A stretch of DNA of 64,000 nucleotides from Platanthera guangdongensis. Taxonomy: Eukaryota; Streptophyta; Magnoliopsida; Asparagales; Orchidaceae. The first letter of the stretch is position 1; the number at the start of each line of letters is the position of its first letter. The position numbers and the translations under genes were made by a program. The notes under the pieces were generated by a model. The model was not told the origin of the DNA. It saw only the letters and a list, made by a program, of their open reading frames with translations, and ran no database searches. The stretch lies in contig CM077162.1 in the NCBI GenBank assembly GCA_039583875.1, positions 112,126,589 through 112,190,588 on the forward strand, given 5' to 3'. Positions 21,701 through 32,258 of this stretch are shown piece by piece.

Positions 21701-22213
21701 CACTGAAATACAATCCATCGCGGGCTTCGGCTTTGCAACCTCCACTAGTGTAAAGAACAGTTCTGCTCCGGCACGAACCGCCTTCACCACCTGAAGAGCA
21801 GACATCAACGTCTTGCTCGACCCCTTTAAGCCCGTAAAAGTCGTCTCACGACTTGCTCCCAGCTTGACTTCCTTGCTACCGCAATCTATATGGGTCTGCT
21901 GCTCCGAGAGCCAGTCCATGCCAAATATGACGTCAAACTCCACCAACGGAAGTAAAGACGCCCGCAGGTCAAACTCCTGCTCTCCAATACGAATCTTAAC
22001 ATCGCAGATACTATCCGCTCGCATCGAACACCCATTTGGCAACAACACATCCAACTTATCCTTCGCCATCGAAGAAGGGACTCCGATGCGTAATATAAAT
22101 CCTTCGGACAAGAAGGAGTGTGAAGCTCCCGTATCAAAGAGTGCTCGTGCCGGATTTTCACAAATCAACACAAATCCTAAACAAGTAGTGGTAAGGTAAC
22201 ATGTGCATAACAA
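18767..22213 (-). pseudogene. Pol polyprotein (PR-RT-RH-IN-CR) of chromovirus copy 1, two nonsense codons
   Basis: One frame of about 1149 codons with TAG at 20984-20986 and at 19631-19633. Order from 22213: protease ([11 protein letters not shown]; later [10 protein letters not shown]), RT ([32 protein letters not shown], catalytic FIDDILVYS), RNase H ([27 protein letters not shown]), integrase (zinc finger HHTKY...CQTC; core Asp in SMDFVHGLP and VSDRDGRF, Glu in [10 protein letters not shown]) and a CR/chromodomain-like end (VKVRWDNCGREELSWE, LDEYPELF). The first TAG lies after the RT palm. The second lies just after the second catalytic Asp, at a position where copy 2 has Trp. Both would yield truncated, inactive products without readthrough. 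Confidence 0.92.
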
Positions 22214-22241
22214 GCATATAAAGGAATTGACTTGCTATAAA

Positions 22242-23396
22242 TTAAACCGTGCATGTCACCACGTCAGCTTGTTTAATGGCCTCCTGTTGGCCAAGATTGT
22301 AGACCCTTGGTTGGGCCGGAGCATAATGGGATGCGGTCGATTCCACCGCCTTTCCCTTTTCTTCATAAGTGGCTCCCGGCCTCCTCTCGGACTTAGGACG
22401 TCCGCTCCAACAATCACGGGCGAAATGCCCCGTCTTTCCACATGTAAAACACGCACCCGGGGTCCGACCCGTAGTCGCCCCAGAAGCGCCAGAAGGAGCT
22501 GGACCCGAAGTCCTATGCTTCTTGAAAGTCCTCTGATAGCCGGACTTTGAAGTAGTCGGCACTCTGAACTCAGGTTTTCTATCAACCAAGCCTTTCTTCG
22601 CTTGCACACTCTTCATGTCCTTCTCCAAGGACCGGGCAGTATTGACCAAGGTTACGAAACCCTGCGTCATCGGCCCCGACAGTAATAATCTCAGCTCATC
22701 CCTCAGGCCTTCATAAAAACGATTAGTCTTGCGCTCCTCATCCATGATGGTGGAGCTAGCATAACGACTCAACCGCGTAAACTCGTGGAGATATTCATCC
22801 ACGCTCCTCTCACCCTGTGCTAATTTCAGGAACTCATTCTCCAATGCTATCTTCTGCGTCGAAGGGAGGTATCTAGACAAAAATAATCTCGAGAACTCCT
22901 CCATCGAGACATCACAAAGTTGCCTACCTCTCAGTAAGTGCAGCTCCAAACCTTCCCACCACAACCTCGCTTCACCGTCCAGCAGGAACGTAGCGATGGT
23001 GGTCATTTGCCACTCCTCCGTCTCTGTCGCTGTCATGACTCTCTTCACCCTGGAGAGCCAGTCTTCAGCCTGAGATGGGGTTCCCAACCCCGAGAATAGT
23101 GGAGGGTTAAAGCTCATTACATGCTTCAGCTGCCTCTCAGTTACCCTCCTTGGCACTATTGGTTCCGCAACCACTTGCTCCACCCTCCGCGGCTCAGCCT
23201 CTTGCAGAGGTACTTGCTCCATCACAGGAGCGGGCTGCTGCGCTTGCCTTCCAGGCTGCGCGTTGATCACGGCCAACACCGCTTCAGCAACCAATCGTAT
23301 ATTTTCAGCCGACAGAGGTGTTGCAGGAGCAACATCCGGTGCACTACTAGCCTCAGAAACTCGGCGTTCTGACGACCCAACACCACTTCTGGTCAC
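22242..23396 (-). CDS. Gag of chromovirus copy 1 (384 aa)
   Basis: An uninterrupted frame. The N-terminus is Pro/Ala/Gln-rich; the capsid-like retrotransposon Gag region spans about residues 85-250 (PPLFSGLGTPSQAEDWL, WWEGLE, ERSVDEYLHEF, YEGLRDELRLLL); one CCHC knuckle CFTCGKTGHFARDC is near residue 320. It forms the particle and binds RNA. It ends in TAA at 22242 and pol follows in a different frame about 30 bp later, so Pol expression would need frameshifting, a reinitiation or a spliced RNA; which of these applies cannot be read here. The start is at 23396 (ATG), 226 bp from the LTR. Confidence 0.9.
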   Translation of the reverse strand: MTRSGVGSSERRVSEASSAPDVAPATPLSAENIRLVAEAVLAVINAQPGRQAQQPAPVMEQVPLQEAEPRRVEQVVAEPIVPRRVTERQLKHVMSFNPPLFSGLGTPSQAEDWLSRVKRVMTATETEEWQMTTIATFLLDGEARLWWEGLELHLLRGRQLCDVSMEEFSRLFLSRYLPSTQKIALENEFLKLAQGERSVDEYLHEFTRLSRYASSTIMDEERKTNRFYEGLRDELRLLLSGPMTQGFVTLVNTARSLEKDMKSVQAKKGLVDRKPEFRVPTTSKSGYQRTFKKHRTSGPAPSGASGATTGRTPGACFTCGKTGHFARDCWSGRPKSERRPGATYEEKGKAVESTASHYAPAQPRVYNLGQQEAIKQADVVTCTV

Positions 23397-23607
23397 CTAT
23401 AGTGATACAAAAACACCGTTAAGCGACCAAATAAATTGCAAACAACAATTATAGGAACACGCAGGTTCCTCAAACATGAGTATTTTCATTCCTAAGTGGA
23501 CATTCATGGGTTCTTTTTACTGTTATTACGATGACGCACACAATGTGCTCACCACCCCTTAAAAAGAATTCGCCCACGAATTCAGTTTAAGCCCGACCAA
23601 AACCAGT

Positions 23608-23619
23608 AGTCTGATACCA
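23608..23619 (-). other. PBS of chromovirus copy 1
   Basis: The minus strand after the LTR reads ATTTGGTATCAGACTACTGG; TGGTATCAGA matches initiator tRNA-Met. Confidence 0.88.
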
Positions 23620-23622
23620 AAT

Positions 23623-25929
23623 TGTAACACCCCCTATCCGTCGCATAGTATATAGCAGTAGGTCCGGCCGGGGCCCGACGCCATATACCACAGACAGACC
23701 GGGTGGTTACTTATGGAAACCATCCAACCAATCTCAACGTCCTACACAGAGCATTCTAGCGGAAGCAGTTTATATAAGTTGTAAACAAGAACCCAGCATT
23801 AGAGCACGAATGTCCACTATTACAGAATTAGGAATGTTATACAAAAATACTCAAAAATCGGCCTTAAGGCCTTACAAAATGTTTCACTTGTCTGTTACAT
23901 GATTTACAAACCACGGCACGCAGGCCGGTCATACATGAATAAAGCAATAAACATTTCCATTCGGGCCTTCGAGGGCCGGCTTCGCAAAAAGCGCTTTAGC
24001 CCGCTATTGACCGCTTGGTCCAGCTGCACCTGCAAGCAACAAACCACCGCACGGTGGCAAAACAAGGCAACGGTCAGCAATGCTGACCAAATTATAACGA
24101 TCCCGCCCCCAACTCGGGGCGGCGATGCTCCTTCCCTGCATTTCATTAGCATAAGCGAGCAAAGTATATATCCATAGCCATTTCATCACAGACGTTGGCT
24201 AGCACGGCCACACGCCCCGTGCACTCAGGGCACATTCTCGGTGAACCGGTCGATGTCACGTCAATTAAAGCCATTAACATTCCGGACTCACCACCGCCAC
24301 TTAGACGGCCAAACCTATGAGCAATTTGTCTTCCTGGCATTGGTCACGTCAATTTAAGCCATTGACCGCCGAAGACTCACATCTATGCCAACGGCCAGTG
24401 CCATGTAACTTTAGGTCTCTCTAACCCGAACGACATAGAGCGGGTACGGCTCCATCTAACCCGTGCTCACATCGCAACGACAATTTAAGCCATATGCGCG
24501 GGTCAAACTTTCACCGAGTCCCATTCTAACACAAGTCACATAACCCCGTTATGTTCAAGTTGGCTCTCAGGCCACCAAGTTGGCAATATCTCGTATCCGC
24601 CCAGTTTTCCGGGTGCACCTTTGGGTTAATCCCCAAGGCTCCCTGCTGCAATCTACCGCGTAGAAAACCCGAAAACACCCAATAGCACGGAGTCTTCTCC
24701 GGCCTTATGCAATGCAACATCACTGATCCGGACTAACATGTCCGGGTAGGCTTCAACCAAAATGCCTATGTCTGTTCTCGCATACAGACTCTAAACAACG
24801 GGGACTTCACATATCTACCCGAAGGAACGCCTCCAACTCTCCGCAAACTCGCGAGAGCGGGCTTCCTATGCAAAGAAAGAGAGCGACTCATGCTCAAGAT
24901 GAGGATCGTTACCCTTGCGGTCCTCTTTGGCGCCATTGAAAAGTAATCGGATGGAAATCACCGCACTTGCGTTGCCTCCGTGAATCCGGAGTCGGCTTGC
25001 GATTCGGATCTCCGAAGCTCCTCCAATGGCGGATCTAGCTCTTCTTCTTCTTGCCTTAGCTCTCCTTTCTCCAAGGATTTAGAAAGAGGATAAGTGGAAA
25101 AAGTGAGGGTTTTCTAAGTCAAAACCCGGGTATATCCCTTCAGGAACAACCCCCAGCCGTTGGATCTTCAGTCAAAGAAATGAACGGCTTTGATTCGGGA
25201 CTGAAATGCCCAATCTGGACCGAACACGGCCTGGCACGCGCCCGTGTCCAGGGCCGTGTGCCTCATTCGCCGTCAAAATCGAATCACCTGGAACCTCACA
25301 CGGGTATTGAACACGCCCGTGTTCGAGCTGACACGCCCGTGTTCCACCTGACACGGCCGTGTAGCCGGCCGTGTACCCCATGATTTTTCCCTGTTTTCAA
25401 CCCGAGCACTGCACGGGTTCTAGGACACGCCCGTGTCCTTGCCCGTGTCACCTTGACACGCCTGGGCTCCAGGCCGTGTACACGGTCTCGACACTTCGCG
25501 GCTAAGTGTCGACACGGGTCGACACGCCCTGCGACACGCCCGTGTCGCAGGCCGTGTGCCATGTCTCGACACATTGTCGACACCAAAGTATCGACTTCGC
25601 GGGACGAGTGTCGACACGGGTTGACACGCCCTGCGACACGCCCGTGTCGCAGGCCGTGTGCCATGTCTCGACACAACGTCGAAGCACTGTGTCGACTTCA
25701 CGGCTAAGTGTCGACACGGGTCGACACGCCCTGCGACACGCCCGTGTCGCATGCCGTGTGCCCAGTCTCGACACAATGTCAAGACCAAAGTGTCGACTTC
25801 ACGCCTTAGTGTCGACACAGGCTTGACACGCCCTGGGACACGCCCGTGTCCCAGGCCGTGTGCCTGCAGCCAGAACTCAAATTGGCCCAAAACATCCCCC
25901 GTTGCTCCTTTGAGTTTCGGGGCGTTACA
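23623..25929 (-). repeat. 5' LTR of chromovirus copy 1 (2307 bp)
   Basis: Near-identical to 16434-18731, with the array at 25230-25862 and the same TATA-like GATATACCC near 25135. It ends TTACA at 25929, followed by the second TSD copy. Confidence 0.93.
25230..25862. repeat. GACACG..CGTGTC palindrome array, 5' LTR copy 1
   Basis: Same organisation as 18030-18665. One unit retains a GCGACACGCCCGTGTCGC palindrome that is shortened in the partner LTR near 18325. Confidence 0.88.
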
Positions 25930-25934
25930 TCTTA
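25930..25934. repeat. Target-site duplication TCTTA, right copy
   Basis: Partner of 16429-16433. Confidence 0.95.
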
Positions 25935-26570
25935 TGTTGAAGGGTTGCAACACAACCTCATAAGCATAAGCCAACTCCATGATCTTGGCTATGTTATTGT
26001 CTTCCATAAGGATGTGTGCCAGATTAAGAGGTCAAGTGACCAAGAGGTCATCTGGATAGGCACTAGGAGTGGAAATGTTTATTATTTAAACTTTCTTTAT
26101 CTAGATACGTACTCTCCTATTTGTCTAGAGGAAAATGAGAAAGTCTCATATTGTGTCCAATGGCACAAGAGACTTACTCATTTGAATTATAAGACTATTG
26201 GCAAGCTCTTTGTTAAGAGCTAGTTAGGAATGGTCCTAATGTATAGTGCACCAAGGAGGGCATTTACTCAACATGCCAAAAGGGCAACCAGAGCAAAGCC
26301 TCCTTAAGGGGCATTGAGGCCAAAGACTCTTTGAGGTGTTTATACCTCTTATATATGGACTTATTTGGTCTTATGCCAGTTCATAGTCTTGGTAGGAACG
26401 TCTACACCCTTATGGTGGTTGATGACTATTCTAGGTATGCTTGGGTTTTTTTCTTAAGAAAAAGAATGAAACCCTTATGTCTTCATGAAGTTTGTCAAGC
26501 AAATTCAGAGTGAGTTTGACAGTATTGTTTTCAAAATCAGAAGTGACCATAGGATTGAATTCTAGTCTGA
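25935..26570 (+). pseudogene. Copia GAG-pre-integrase and integrase N-part
   Basis: Continues the interrupted protease: VEGLQHNLISISQL is the protease to GAG-pre-integrase junction. WHKRLTHLNYKTIGKL is the HHCC region start; a TAG near 26221 breaks it and CTKEG/CQKGNQSKA follow out of frame. From 26331, MDLFGLMPVHSLGRNVYTLMVVDDYSRYAW contains the first catalytic Asp. The stretch to 26570 has further stops around the second Asp (RSDHRIEF). Confidence 0.88.
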
Positions 26571-26856
26571 TAGCATGACAAAGTTCCATGAAGAGCTAGG
26601 GATTCATCAAAAATTTTCTTCTCCAAGAACACCCCAGCAAAATGGAATTGTTGAGAGGAAAAATAGGACTCTCATAGAGGCTGGAAGGACATTGTTGAGT
26701 GACATATCACTCCCAAAATATTTCTGGCCTAAGATAGTAAATACTGCATATCATGTCCTCAATAGAGCCACTATCACCAACTGCCATAAGAAGACTCCCT
26801 ATGAGATCTTGAAGGGCAGAAAACCAAACCTGCACTATCTCAAAATATTTTGGTAG
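26571..26856 (+). pseudogene. Copia integrase C-part
   Basis: The frame reads MTKFHEELGIHQKFSSPRTP then QQNGIVERKNRTLIE with the catalytic Glu, and ends with YHVLNRATI and KTPYEILKGRKP, typical copia integrase. A frameshift near 26856 precedes the next block. Confidence 0.9.
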
Positions 26857-26866
26857 TAAGTGTTAT

Positions 26867-28133
26867 GTGCTTCACAATGGGAAGTCCTATGTGACTAAGT
26901 TTGATGCCAAGTCCTTTGATGGGATTTTTGTTGGCTACAATAATCATAATAAAGCCTATAACATCTACAACTTAAAAGGTCAAGTTATAGAAGAATTTGT
27001 ACATGTAGTCTTTGATGATTCTACTATAATTAACAGTGAGCTACCAAGCTCCTCTTCTAGTACTGCAGGTATAAAATAAATGATGGACCAGCTAACTCTC
27101 AAAGAAGCTGCTCCATTAGTTTAAGATAAAGCTGATGGAATGAACATTCTAGTAGAAGGACTGCATGACACAAGTGAGGTGGATGAATATCACCAAGAAG
27201 CTACCACTGTAGATAATCCTGAAGTAAGATTACCTCCAGCAATCAGACATCTGAAAGGCTATCCAAGACACTAGATCATTTTGGATGCCAGCCAAGGAGT
27301 AGTGACCAGAAGTAGAAGTATCAACACAGCACTATACTCAAGCTTCCTGTCACAGGTAGAGCCAAAGAAATTTTAAAATGCCAACATAAATCAGTTCTGG
27401 ATTGTAGCAATATAAGAGGAACTAAATCAGTTTAAGAGATACAAGGTCTGGAAGCTGGTTCCCAGACCATAAGGACATAATGTCATTAGAGTTAAGTGAA
27501 TTTATAGGAGTAAACTTGATGAAAATGACATTATAATTAAGAAACAAGCAAGGCTAGTAGCAAAGGGGTACAGAAAATAAGAAGGTATTGATTTTGATCA
27601 AATCTTTGCTCCTATATCAAGATTAGGAGCCATCAGGATGTTCTTTGCATATGATGCACACAAGGGATTCATGGTCTACCGATGGATGTGAAGTCAGCCT
27701 TCCTGAATGGTGACTTCAAGGAATAAGTCTATGTTGAGAATCCTCTAGGTTTTGTTGTTCCTAACTCACCTAATTCTATTTATAGATTTAGGAAAACTCT
27801 ATATAGGCTAAAGCAAGACTGTAGAGCATAGTATGAGACATTGTCTAGCTTCCTCATTGAGAACAAATTCTCAAGGGGGAGGATAAACAAGAAAATATTC
27901 CTAAGGGAATTTAAGGGTAATATCATCTTAGTCCAGATATATATAGTTGAGATTATCTTTGGATCTACTGATGTCAACCTTTGCAGGAAGTCTGCCAAAC
28001 TCATGCAAGGGAAGCTTGAGATGAGTAGTATGGGTGAACTTAAGTTCTTCTTGGGACTCCAAGTAAGACAGACGGGTGATGGCTTTTATATATCCCAGTC
28101 TCAATTTACCAGGGAGTTAATCAAAATTTTGGT
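26867..28133 (+). pseudogene. Copia reverse transcriptase, heavily decayed
   Basis: KFDAKSFDGIFVGY and KAYNIYNLK at 26890-26980 are the linker after integrase. ENEIWELVP-like, ARLVAKGY and IDFDQIFAPISRL (27450-27625) are the RT fingers with many stops. The catalytic YVDD region (about 27900-27960) is mutated (VQIYIVEIIFGST). GELKFFLGLQVRQ (28030-28075) marks the connection to RNase H. It cannot encode an active enzyme. Confidence 0.85.
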
Positions 28134-28883
28134 ATGGAGACTGCCTCTACCATGAAAACTCCCATGGGGTCAAGTATGACTATTGGCGAAGATGAGACAG
28201 GGAAACCTGTTGATGAAACTTTGTATGGAAGCATAATTGGCTCCCTTCTATATCTAACTACAAGTAGGCTATACATCATGTATGTTATATGTGTTTGTGC
28301 TAGGTATCAGGCTTGCCTTATAGAATCTCACTACTCTACTACAAAGAGAATTTTGAGGTATCTTAAGGGCACACCCGATGTTGGCCTATGTTACCCTAGA
28401 AATGGGGAGTTTGAACTAATAGGCTATTTAGATGTAGATTTTGCGGTCTGCAAAAAGGATAGGAAGAGCACTTCTAGCACCGGTCAATTCTTGGGAGGAA
28501 GACTAGTGTCTTGGAGCTGCAAGAAGTAAACCAGTGTTGCAATCTCAACTGTAGAGTCAGAGTATATCTCATCAGGTAGCTACTGTGCTCAGTTGTTGTG
28601 GATCCAATATCTGCTCCAAGATTATAACATCCAAATAAGTAGAAGTCCCTTATATTGTGATTCTACTAGTGTCATCTCAATTACTAGGAATCCTGTCTCT
28701 CACAGCAGGACTAAGCATATTGAGATAAGATATCATTTCATCAGGGAGCATGTGGAATGTGAAGATATCAATCTTGAGTTTGTCCCAACAGAGAGGCAAG
28801 TGGCTAACATCTTCACTAATCCACTAGATGAAGCAAAGTTCAACACCTTCAAGTTTGAATTGCGTACGTTGAACCTAGTATAG
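28134..28883 (+). pseudogene. Copia RNase H
   Basis: One frame with a single TAA at 28527-28529. Motifs: YGSIIGSLLYLT, KRILRYLKGT, YLDVDFAVCKKDRKSTS with an acidic catalytic residue, ISTVESEYIS, YCDSTSVISI and RTKHIEIRYHFIREHV, FVPTERQVANIFTNPLDE. The last motifs and the ending fit SIRE/Maximus copia elements. It would remove RNA from RNA-DNA hybrids. Confidence 0.9.
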
Positions 28884-29504
28884 CTTCAATTGCTCCTCAT
28901 GTTGTTGCAGGTTATACTATTTCTTGTAGGTGAAATTGTTGTTCAGTAGATGAAGACTTTTCAAGAGGTATACCGTCAGTGGTATCATGATCAAGTAATA
29001 TCCATACTAGATTAGACTAGAATGTCTACCAGGAAGTATGAAAGAGGATGCTTCAATTGAGGGGGAGAAAGTCCAGCACTTGTAGTGGTAGATTCAAGTG
29101 GTATCCAAAAATTGGGAAGGAGCAACACACCTCCAGCACTCTCAAGTGGTTAAACCCCTAATAAAGTTACTTATCTGTACTCAAAAAGGTGGAGCAGATA
29201 ATTAGAACCTCCCTGACTATTTATGGAAGTCAAAAGTGGGAGGAGAAGGATATAAGTTAAGAAAAGTGGTATCAGAGTTATGAGTGTACCAAATACCAGC
29301 CAAGGATATGTGAGAAGGATATAAGCGGTAGCAGCAATTAAGGGGGAGCAAGAGAAGTTGTGCCTTGTATGCAATGAAGTGTGGTAACCATAACTTGTTC
29401 TCTTATTATATGTTTTCCAAGTTAATATTTTATTGCTGCATATGTTAGTGTATGTCATTGACTCATTTAATTAAAGGTTTTGACTTCTTCAAATAAGGGG
29501 AGAT
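28884..29504 (+). other. Copia 3' non-coding region with PPT-like runs
   Basis: No convincing ORF. Purine runs TTGAGGGGGAGAAAG (about 29058), AAGGGGGAGCAAGAGAAG (about 29340) and AAATAAGGGGAGA (29491-29503) occur; the last directly precedes the inferred LTR and is the best PPT candidate. TTGACTTCTTCAAAT (29478-29492) is repeated inverted at 29534-29548. An env-like ORF, present in some SIRE elements, is not seen. Confidence 0.6.
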
Positions 29505-29689
29505 TATTGGGTCCATTGGCCACAATGTCCAAGATTTGAAGAAGTCAACCATATCAATGGCATACCCAAAGTTGTATTTGATATATACTTTAGTTCATGC
29601 ATGCAGGTTAGTCCTTATAACATTGATAGGACAGGTATTCCAAGTGATGTGATAGGTGGTAACAAAGTAAAGATGTGGAGAGATAGAAC

Positions 29690-30365
29690 TCTGTCTCTAA
29701 GTCCACAGGCAATGTTGAGGGAAGCCTGTTCACTCAATGCTAGATGCAAGGGAAGATGCTGGATAAGCTTGAAATTTCCTAAGTCCATAGGCATTGAGTG
29801 AAGCCAGTTCACACAATGTTAGATGCCAAAAGCGTTGAATTGAGGGGTGGACAGTCAAATCCATGTAGTGCAAAGCTACTATGCGGCTAAGTCCACAGAC
29901 ATTGAGTGGTTACAGCTCACCCAATGCTATATATCAAGAATCATCGAGTATAGCTGAATATGTCAACGCCAATGTATTGGCGGGCTGAATATTCGACAAA
30001 GTCCAGAAGCATCGAGTGAGCACAACTCACTCCATGCCAAAGAAACAGCGTTGAGTCTCGCTGCTTCAGTCAAAGCCTAAGGAGAAGACAAAAATCAACT
30101 AAGTCCAGAAGCATTGAGTGTATCCAATTCACTAAACTCACAAAAAAGAAGATAGGCTATAGCAAAAAGCATTGAGTGAGGCCAGCTCACTCAATGCCTT
30201 CAGATAGGCAAAGAAATTACTAAGTGTAAAAGCGTTGAGTGAAGTCATTTCACTCAACGCTCTCAACGCCTATGTTGCAGAATAATTCAGTCAGTTTACT
30301 ATGTTTTATGGCATTAAGTGAAGCCATATCACTCAACGAACTCAATGCTTGGAGTGGATTTGATA
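29690..30365. repeat. Palindromic minisatellite, CATTGAGTG...CACTCAATG
   Basis: About seven to eight degenerate units of 60-110 bp, many starting with CTAAGTCCA. Each has GC(A/G)TTGAGTGA, an ~8-nt spacer and TCACTCAA(T/C)GC. Two good units are at about 30170-30200 (GCATTGAGTGA/TCACTCAATGC) and 30232-30262 (GCGTTGAGTGA/TCACTCAACGC); the differing base pair is compensated. Confidence 0.85.
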
Positions 30366-30989
30366 AATTGGCTAAGTCCTTAATTGATGACGTCAGCCAA
30401 AGTCAACATAAGTCAACATTGTTGAAAATACTTGCAGGAATGCTACAGAACACGACAAATACTGCCAGAGTGCTACTGTACGTCTTCTTCTATTAAAGCA
30501 AGGTTAAACTATCAACTGCAGGTGGTCCTCGCTACTTCTTGGAGCCATTAATCAGCGGAAAATAAAAGGGACAGCTACTGGATGTTGAACACAACTTTTA
30601 GGCTTTGGTTTAAAAAGAAAAAGAGCGGCTGGACTTCATCTTCCTCACCATTGATGCCGGGAAAAGCTTGAAGTCGACCAGCAAAACTAAAAGTTAAATT
30701 AGCTGTATCATTTTCCTCATCAACAACAAGTTCAGAAACACTTCTGATAAAGAAATAAATGAGAGCCTTTAGTATTCTACAGGTTCAGTAGCTGTTTGAA
30801 GAACTTAAGACCTAGTAGATTTTCAGTCTTCTACAACAAGTTCAGAAATAGTTTTCTGAGATACTTCCAGCAAAGGCAGCCATTTATTAAAGAACATTTT
30901 TCTACTGCTGTGAAGATAGTTAAAGCCGAGATAACTCAGCTCTAGTAGTAGACACAGAGAAATTTCTCTGTGTCAAATTAATTAAAACT

Positions 30990-31237
30990 ACTCTATTTCT
31001 ATAGTATCCTTTTGGATCTGAGCTGTAGGGCTCTTGAGCCTGAGGTAGGGTAGATTTTCCTGAGCTATAGGAGAGTTATACTCTCTGATATTAGGATCCA
31101 GTTTGGATCTGAGGTAGGGATCTTGAGCCTGATGTAGGAGAGTCATTCTCTCTGAGTTATAGGGAAATTGCGCCTAAGTTATAGTATCCTTTGGATCTAA
31201 GGTAGGGCCTTTTGTGACTGAGCTGTAGGAGAGTCAT
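30990..31237. repeat. Degenerate tandem repeats GATCTGAG / GTAGGG / GAGAGT
   Basis: Repeated blocks GGATCTGAG(C)TGTAGGG, CTTGAGCCTGA and TGTAGGAGAGT(C/T)AT alternate with a 30-50 bp rhythm. This is a U5-type repeat cluster in the copia LTR. Confidence 0.75.
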
Positions 31238-31574
31238 TGTAACGCCCCCGATTTTCTGATCTTATTATTTGATTTGGTGTCGTCATATTTATGACGTCGG
31301 GGCATTACCCCATTCTTACATTTTGTTGACGGTGCTGCACCGTTTGTGTGTTTTTGCATCCGTTTGTCTGCTTGACCAGATTTTGGAATTTTGATTGGAT
31401 TGAATGTTTTCCTTGATTTGGAGGATGACTTTTGCTTGTGTAAGCATTTGATGATAGTATCTCAAGAATGGTACGTCGGATTCTTGGGTTGTCCTCGCTC
31501 TAAATTTATAGAGTCATATTTTATCTCAGTTGTTAGTCAAATTAAAATTCCTGAAATTACCATACTTAGTACTT

Positions 31575-32245
31575 GAGATGGACAACCTTGTACTCGAGAG
31601 AGATCGTTGTGTACTAGGAAGCTTTGGCCCTTCGTTTCTCAAGAGGCCGGAACTTGTTCCCGAGTAGTGTGTTGATTCCCGAGAATGCCTATCCTCATAC
31701 TCTAGAAAATTCGTCTAGCTCCCGAGAAATGCTTCTAGTTCTCGAGATGTCTACTTTTGTACCCCGAGTAAAGCTTGTGTTGTTCCCGAGTAACACTAGT
31801 TTGTTCTCGATATGTACCCTATCTTTCTCGAGATGTGCATTCTTGCTCTCGAGAAGCCCTTTTTACTTCCCGAGAAGGTTATTTAGTACTCGAGTAATAT
31901 TCTTTTGTTCTCGAGATCTGCCCTTTGTACTCGTGAATTGCCTCCCGGGTACTCGAGAAATTTCTCCTTCATTTCTCGAGTTACCTCCTTTACTCAAGAA
32001 ATTTCTCCTTCATTTCTTGAGTTATCTCCTTCACTCGAGAAATTTCCCTCTTTACTCGAGAAATGTTTTACTTGTGCTCGAGAATTGTCCGCCTGGTTCT
32101 CAAGAAGTCCATTTAAGTATTCCTGAAGTCATGTTGTTCTCGAGAGGTGTTTCTCGAGAAGGCATGTTATTCTCGAGAAGCTTCTGGTCCTTATTCTCGA
32201 GAAAGCCTCATCCTGTTCTCGAGAAAGTCCTCATCATGTTCTTGA
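31575..32245. repeat. CTCGAG palindrome array, 5' LTR (decayed)
   Basis: Dense CTCGAG and near-CTCGAG hexamers (CCCGAG, CTCAAG, CTTGAG) spaced about 20-30 bp, often within TTCTCGAGAA. Many departures are C-to-T or G-to-A at the central CpG, as expected of deamination of methylated DNA. The 3' LTR array is better kept. Confidence 0.88.
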
Positions 32246-32253
32246 GTGATCCA

Positions 32254-32258
32254 ACCTT
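32254..32258. repeat. Target-site duplication ACCTT, left copy
   Basis: Repeated at 40787-40791. The empty site is visible in the 3' LTR as CTAACCTTGCT, with one copy. Confidence 0.88.

Larger units (their letters stand above)
16434..25929 (-). mobile_element. Complete chromovirus, minus strand, 9.5 kb (copy 1)
   Basis: Ends are TGTAACACCC...GGCGTTACA with TSD TCTTA. LTRs are 16434-18731 (3') and 23623-25929 (5'). PBS complement at 23608-23619 and PPT complement at 18732-18746 agree with the minus strand. Gag is intact; pol is one frame with two TAG codons. The pol C-terminus has a CR/chromodomain-like segment. The LTRs differ at only a low percentage of positions by eye, so the insertion is relatively young. 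The element at 51104-60204 is a diverged sister. Confidence 0.95.
29505..31237 (+). mobile_element. Copia 3' LTR (partial, interrupted at 31238)
   Basis: The start after the PPT-like run AAGGGGAGAT is inferred (it reads TATTGGG, so the expected TG is altered). It contains a palindromic minisatellite (29690-30365) and a shorter repeat cluster (30990-31237). It is cut by the CTCGAG-family element. The other LTR is outside the window, so the boundaries are uncertain. Confidence 0.55.
31238..32258 (+). repeat. 5' LTR of CTCGAG family, first part
   Basis: Aligns with 48362-49377. It includes TTATTTGAT...GTGTCGTCATATTTATGACG near its start and the CTCGAG array (31575-32245). It breaks at 32258 and resumes at 40787, where ACCTT is repeated. 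Confidence 0.9.

Noticed and set aside
25420..26007. Long minus-strand ORF rich in Arg, His, Cys and Thr, and similar ORFs at 18158-18692, 51225-51665, 57634-58534
   Set aside because: These are translations of the palindrome arrays in the chromovirus LTRs, open in several frames at once because the repeats lack stops. They have no domain and partly cross an element boundary.
29262..29280. TGGTATCAGAG-like PBS downstream of copia pol
   Set aside because: It is one of three degenerate AGTGGTATC repeats in the 3' non-coding region and no LTR end precedes it.
28884..29504. Env-like gene of the SIRE-type copia element
   Set aside because: No ORF with a signal peptide or transmembrane segment is seen on the plus strand; the minus-strand 95-codon ORF is in the wrong orientation.
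31575..32245. Heat-shock elements in the CTCGAG array
   Set aside because: Some GAAATTTC pieces fit GAAnnTTC, but the regular unit TTCTCGAGAA has the wrong spacing, so it does not support an HSE array.
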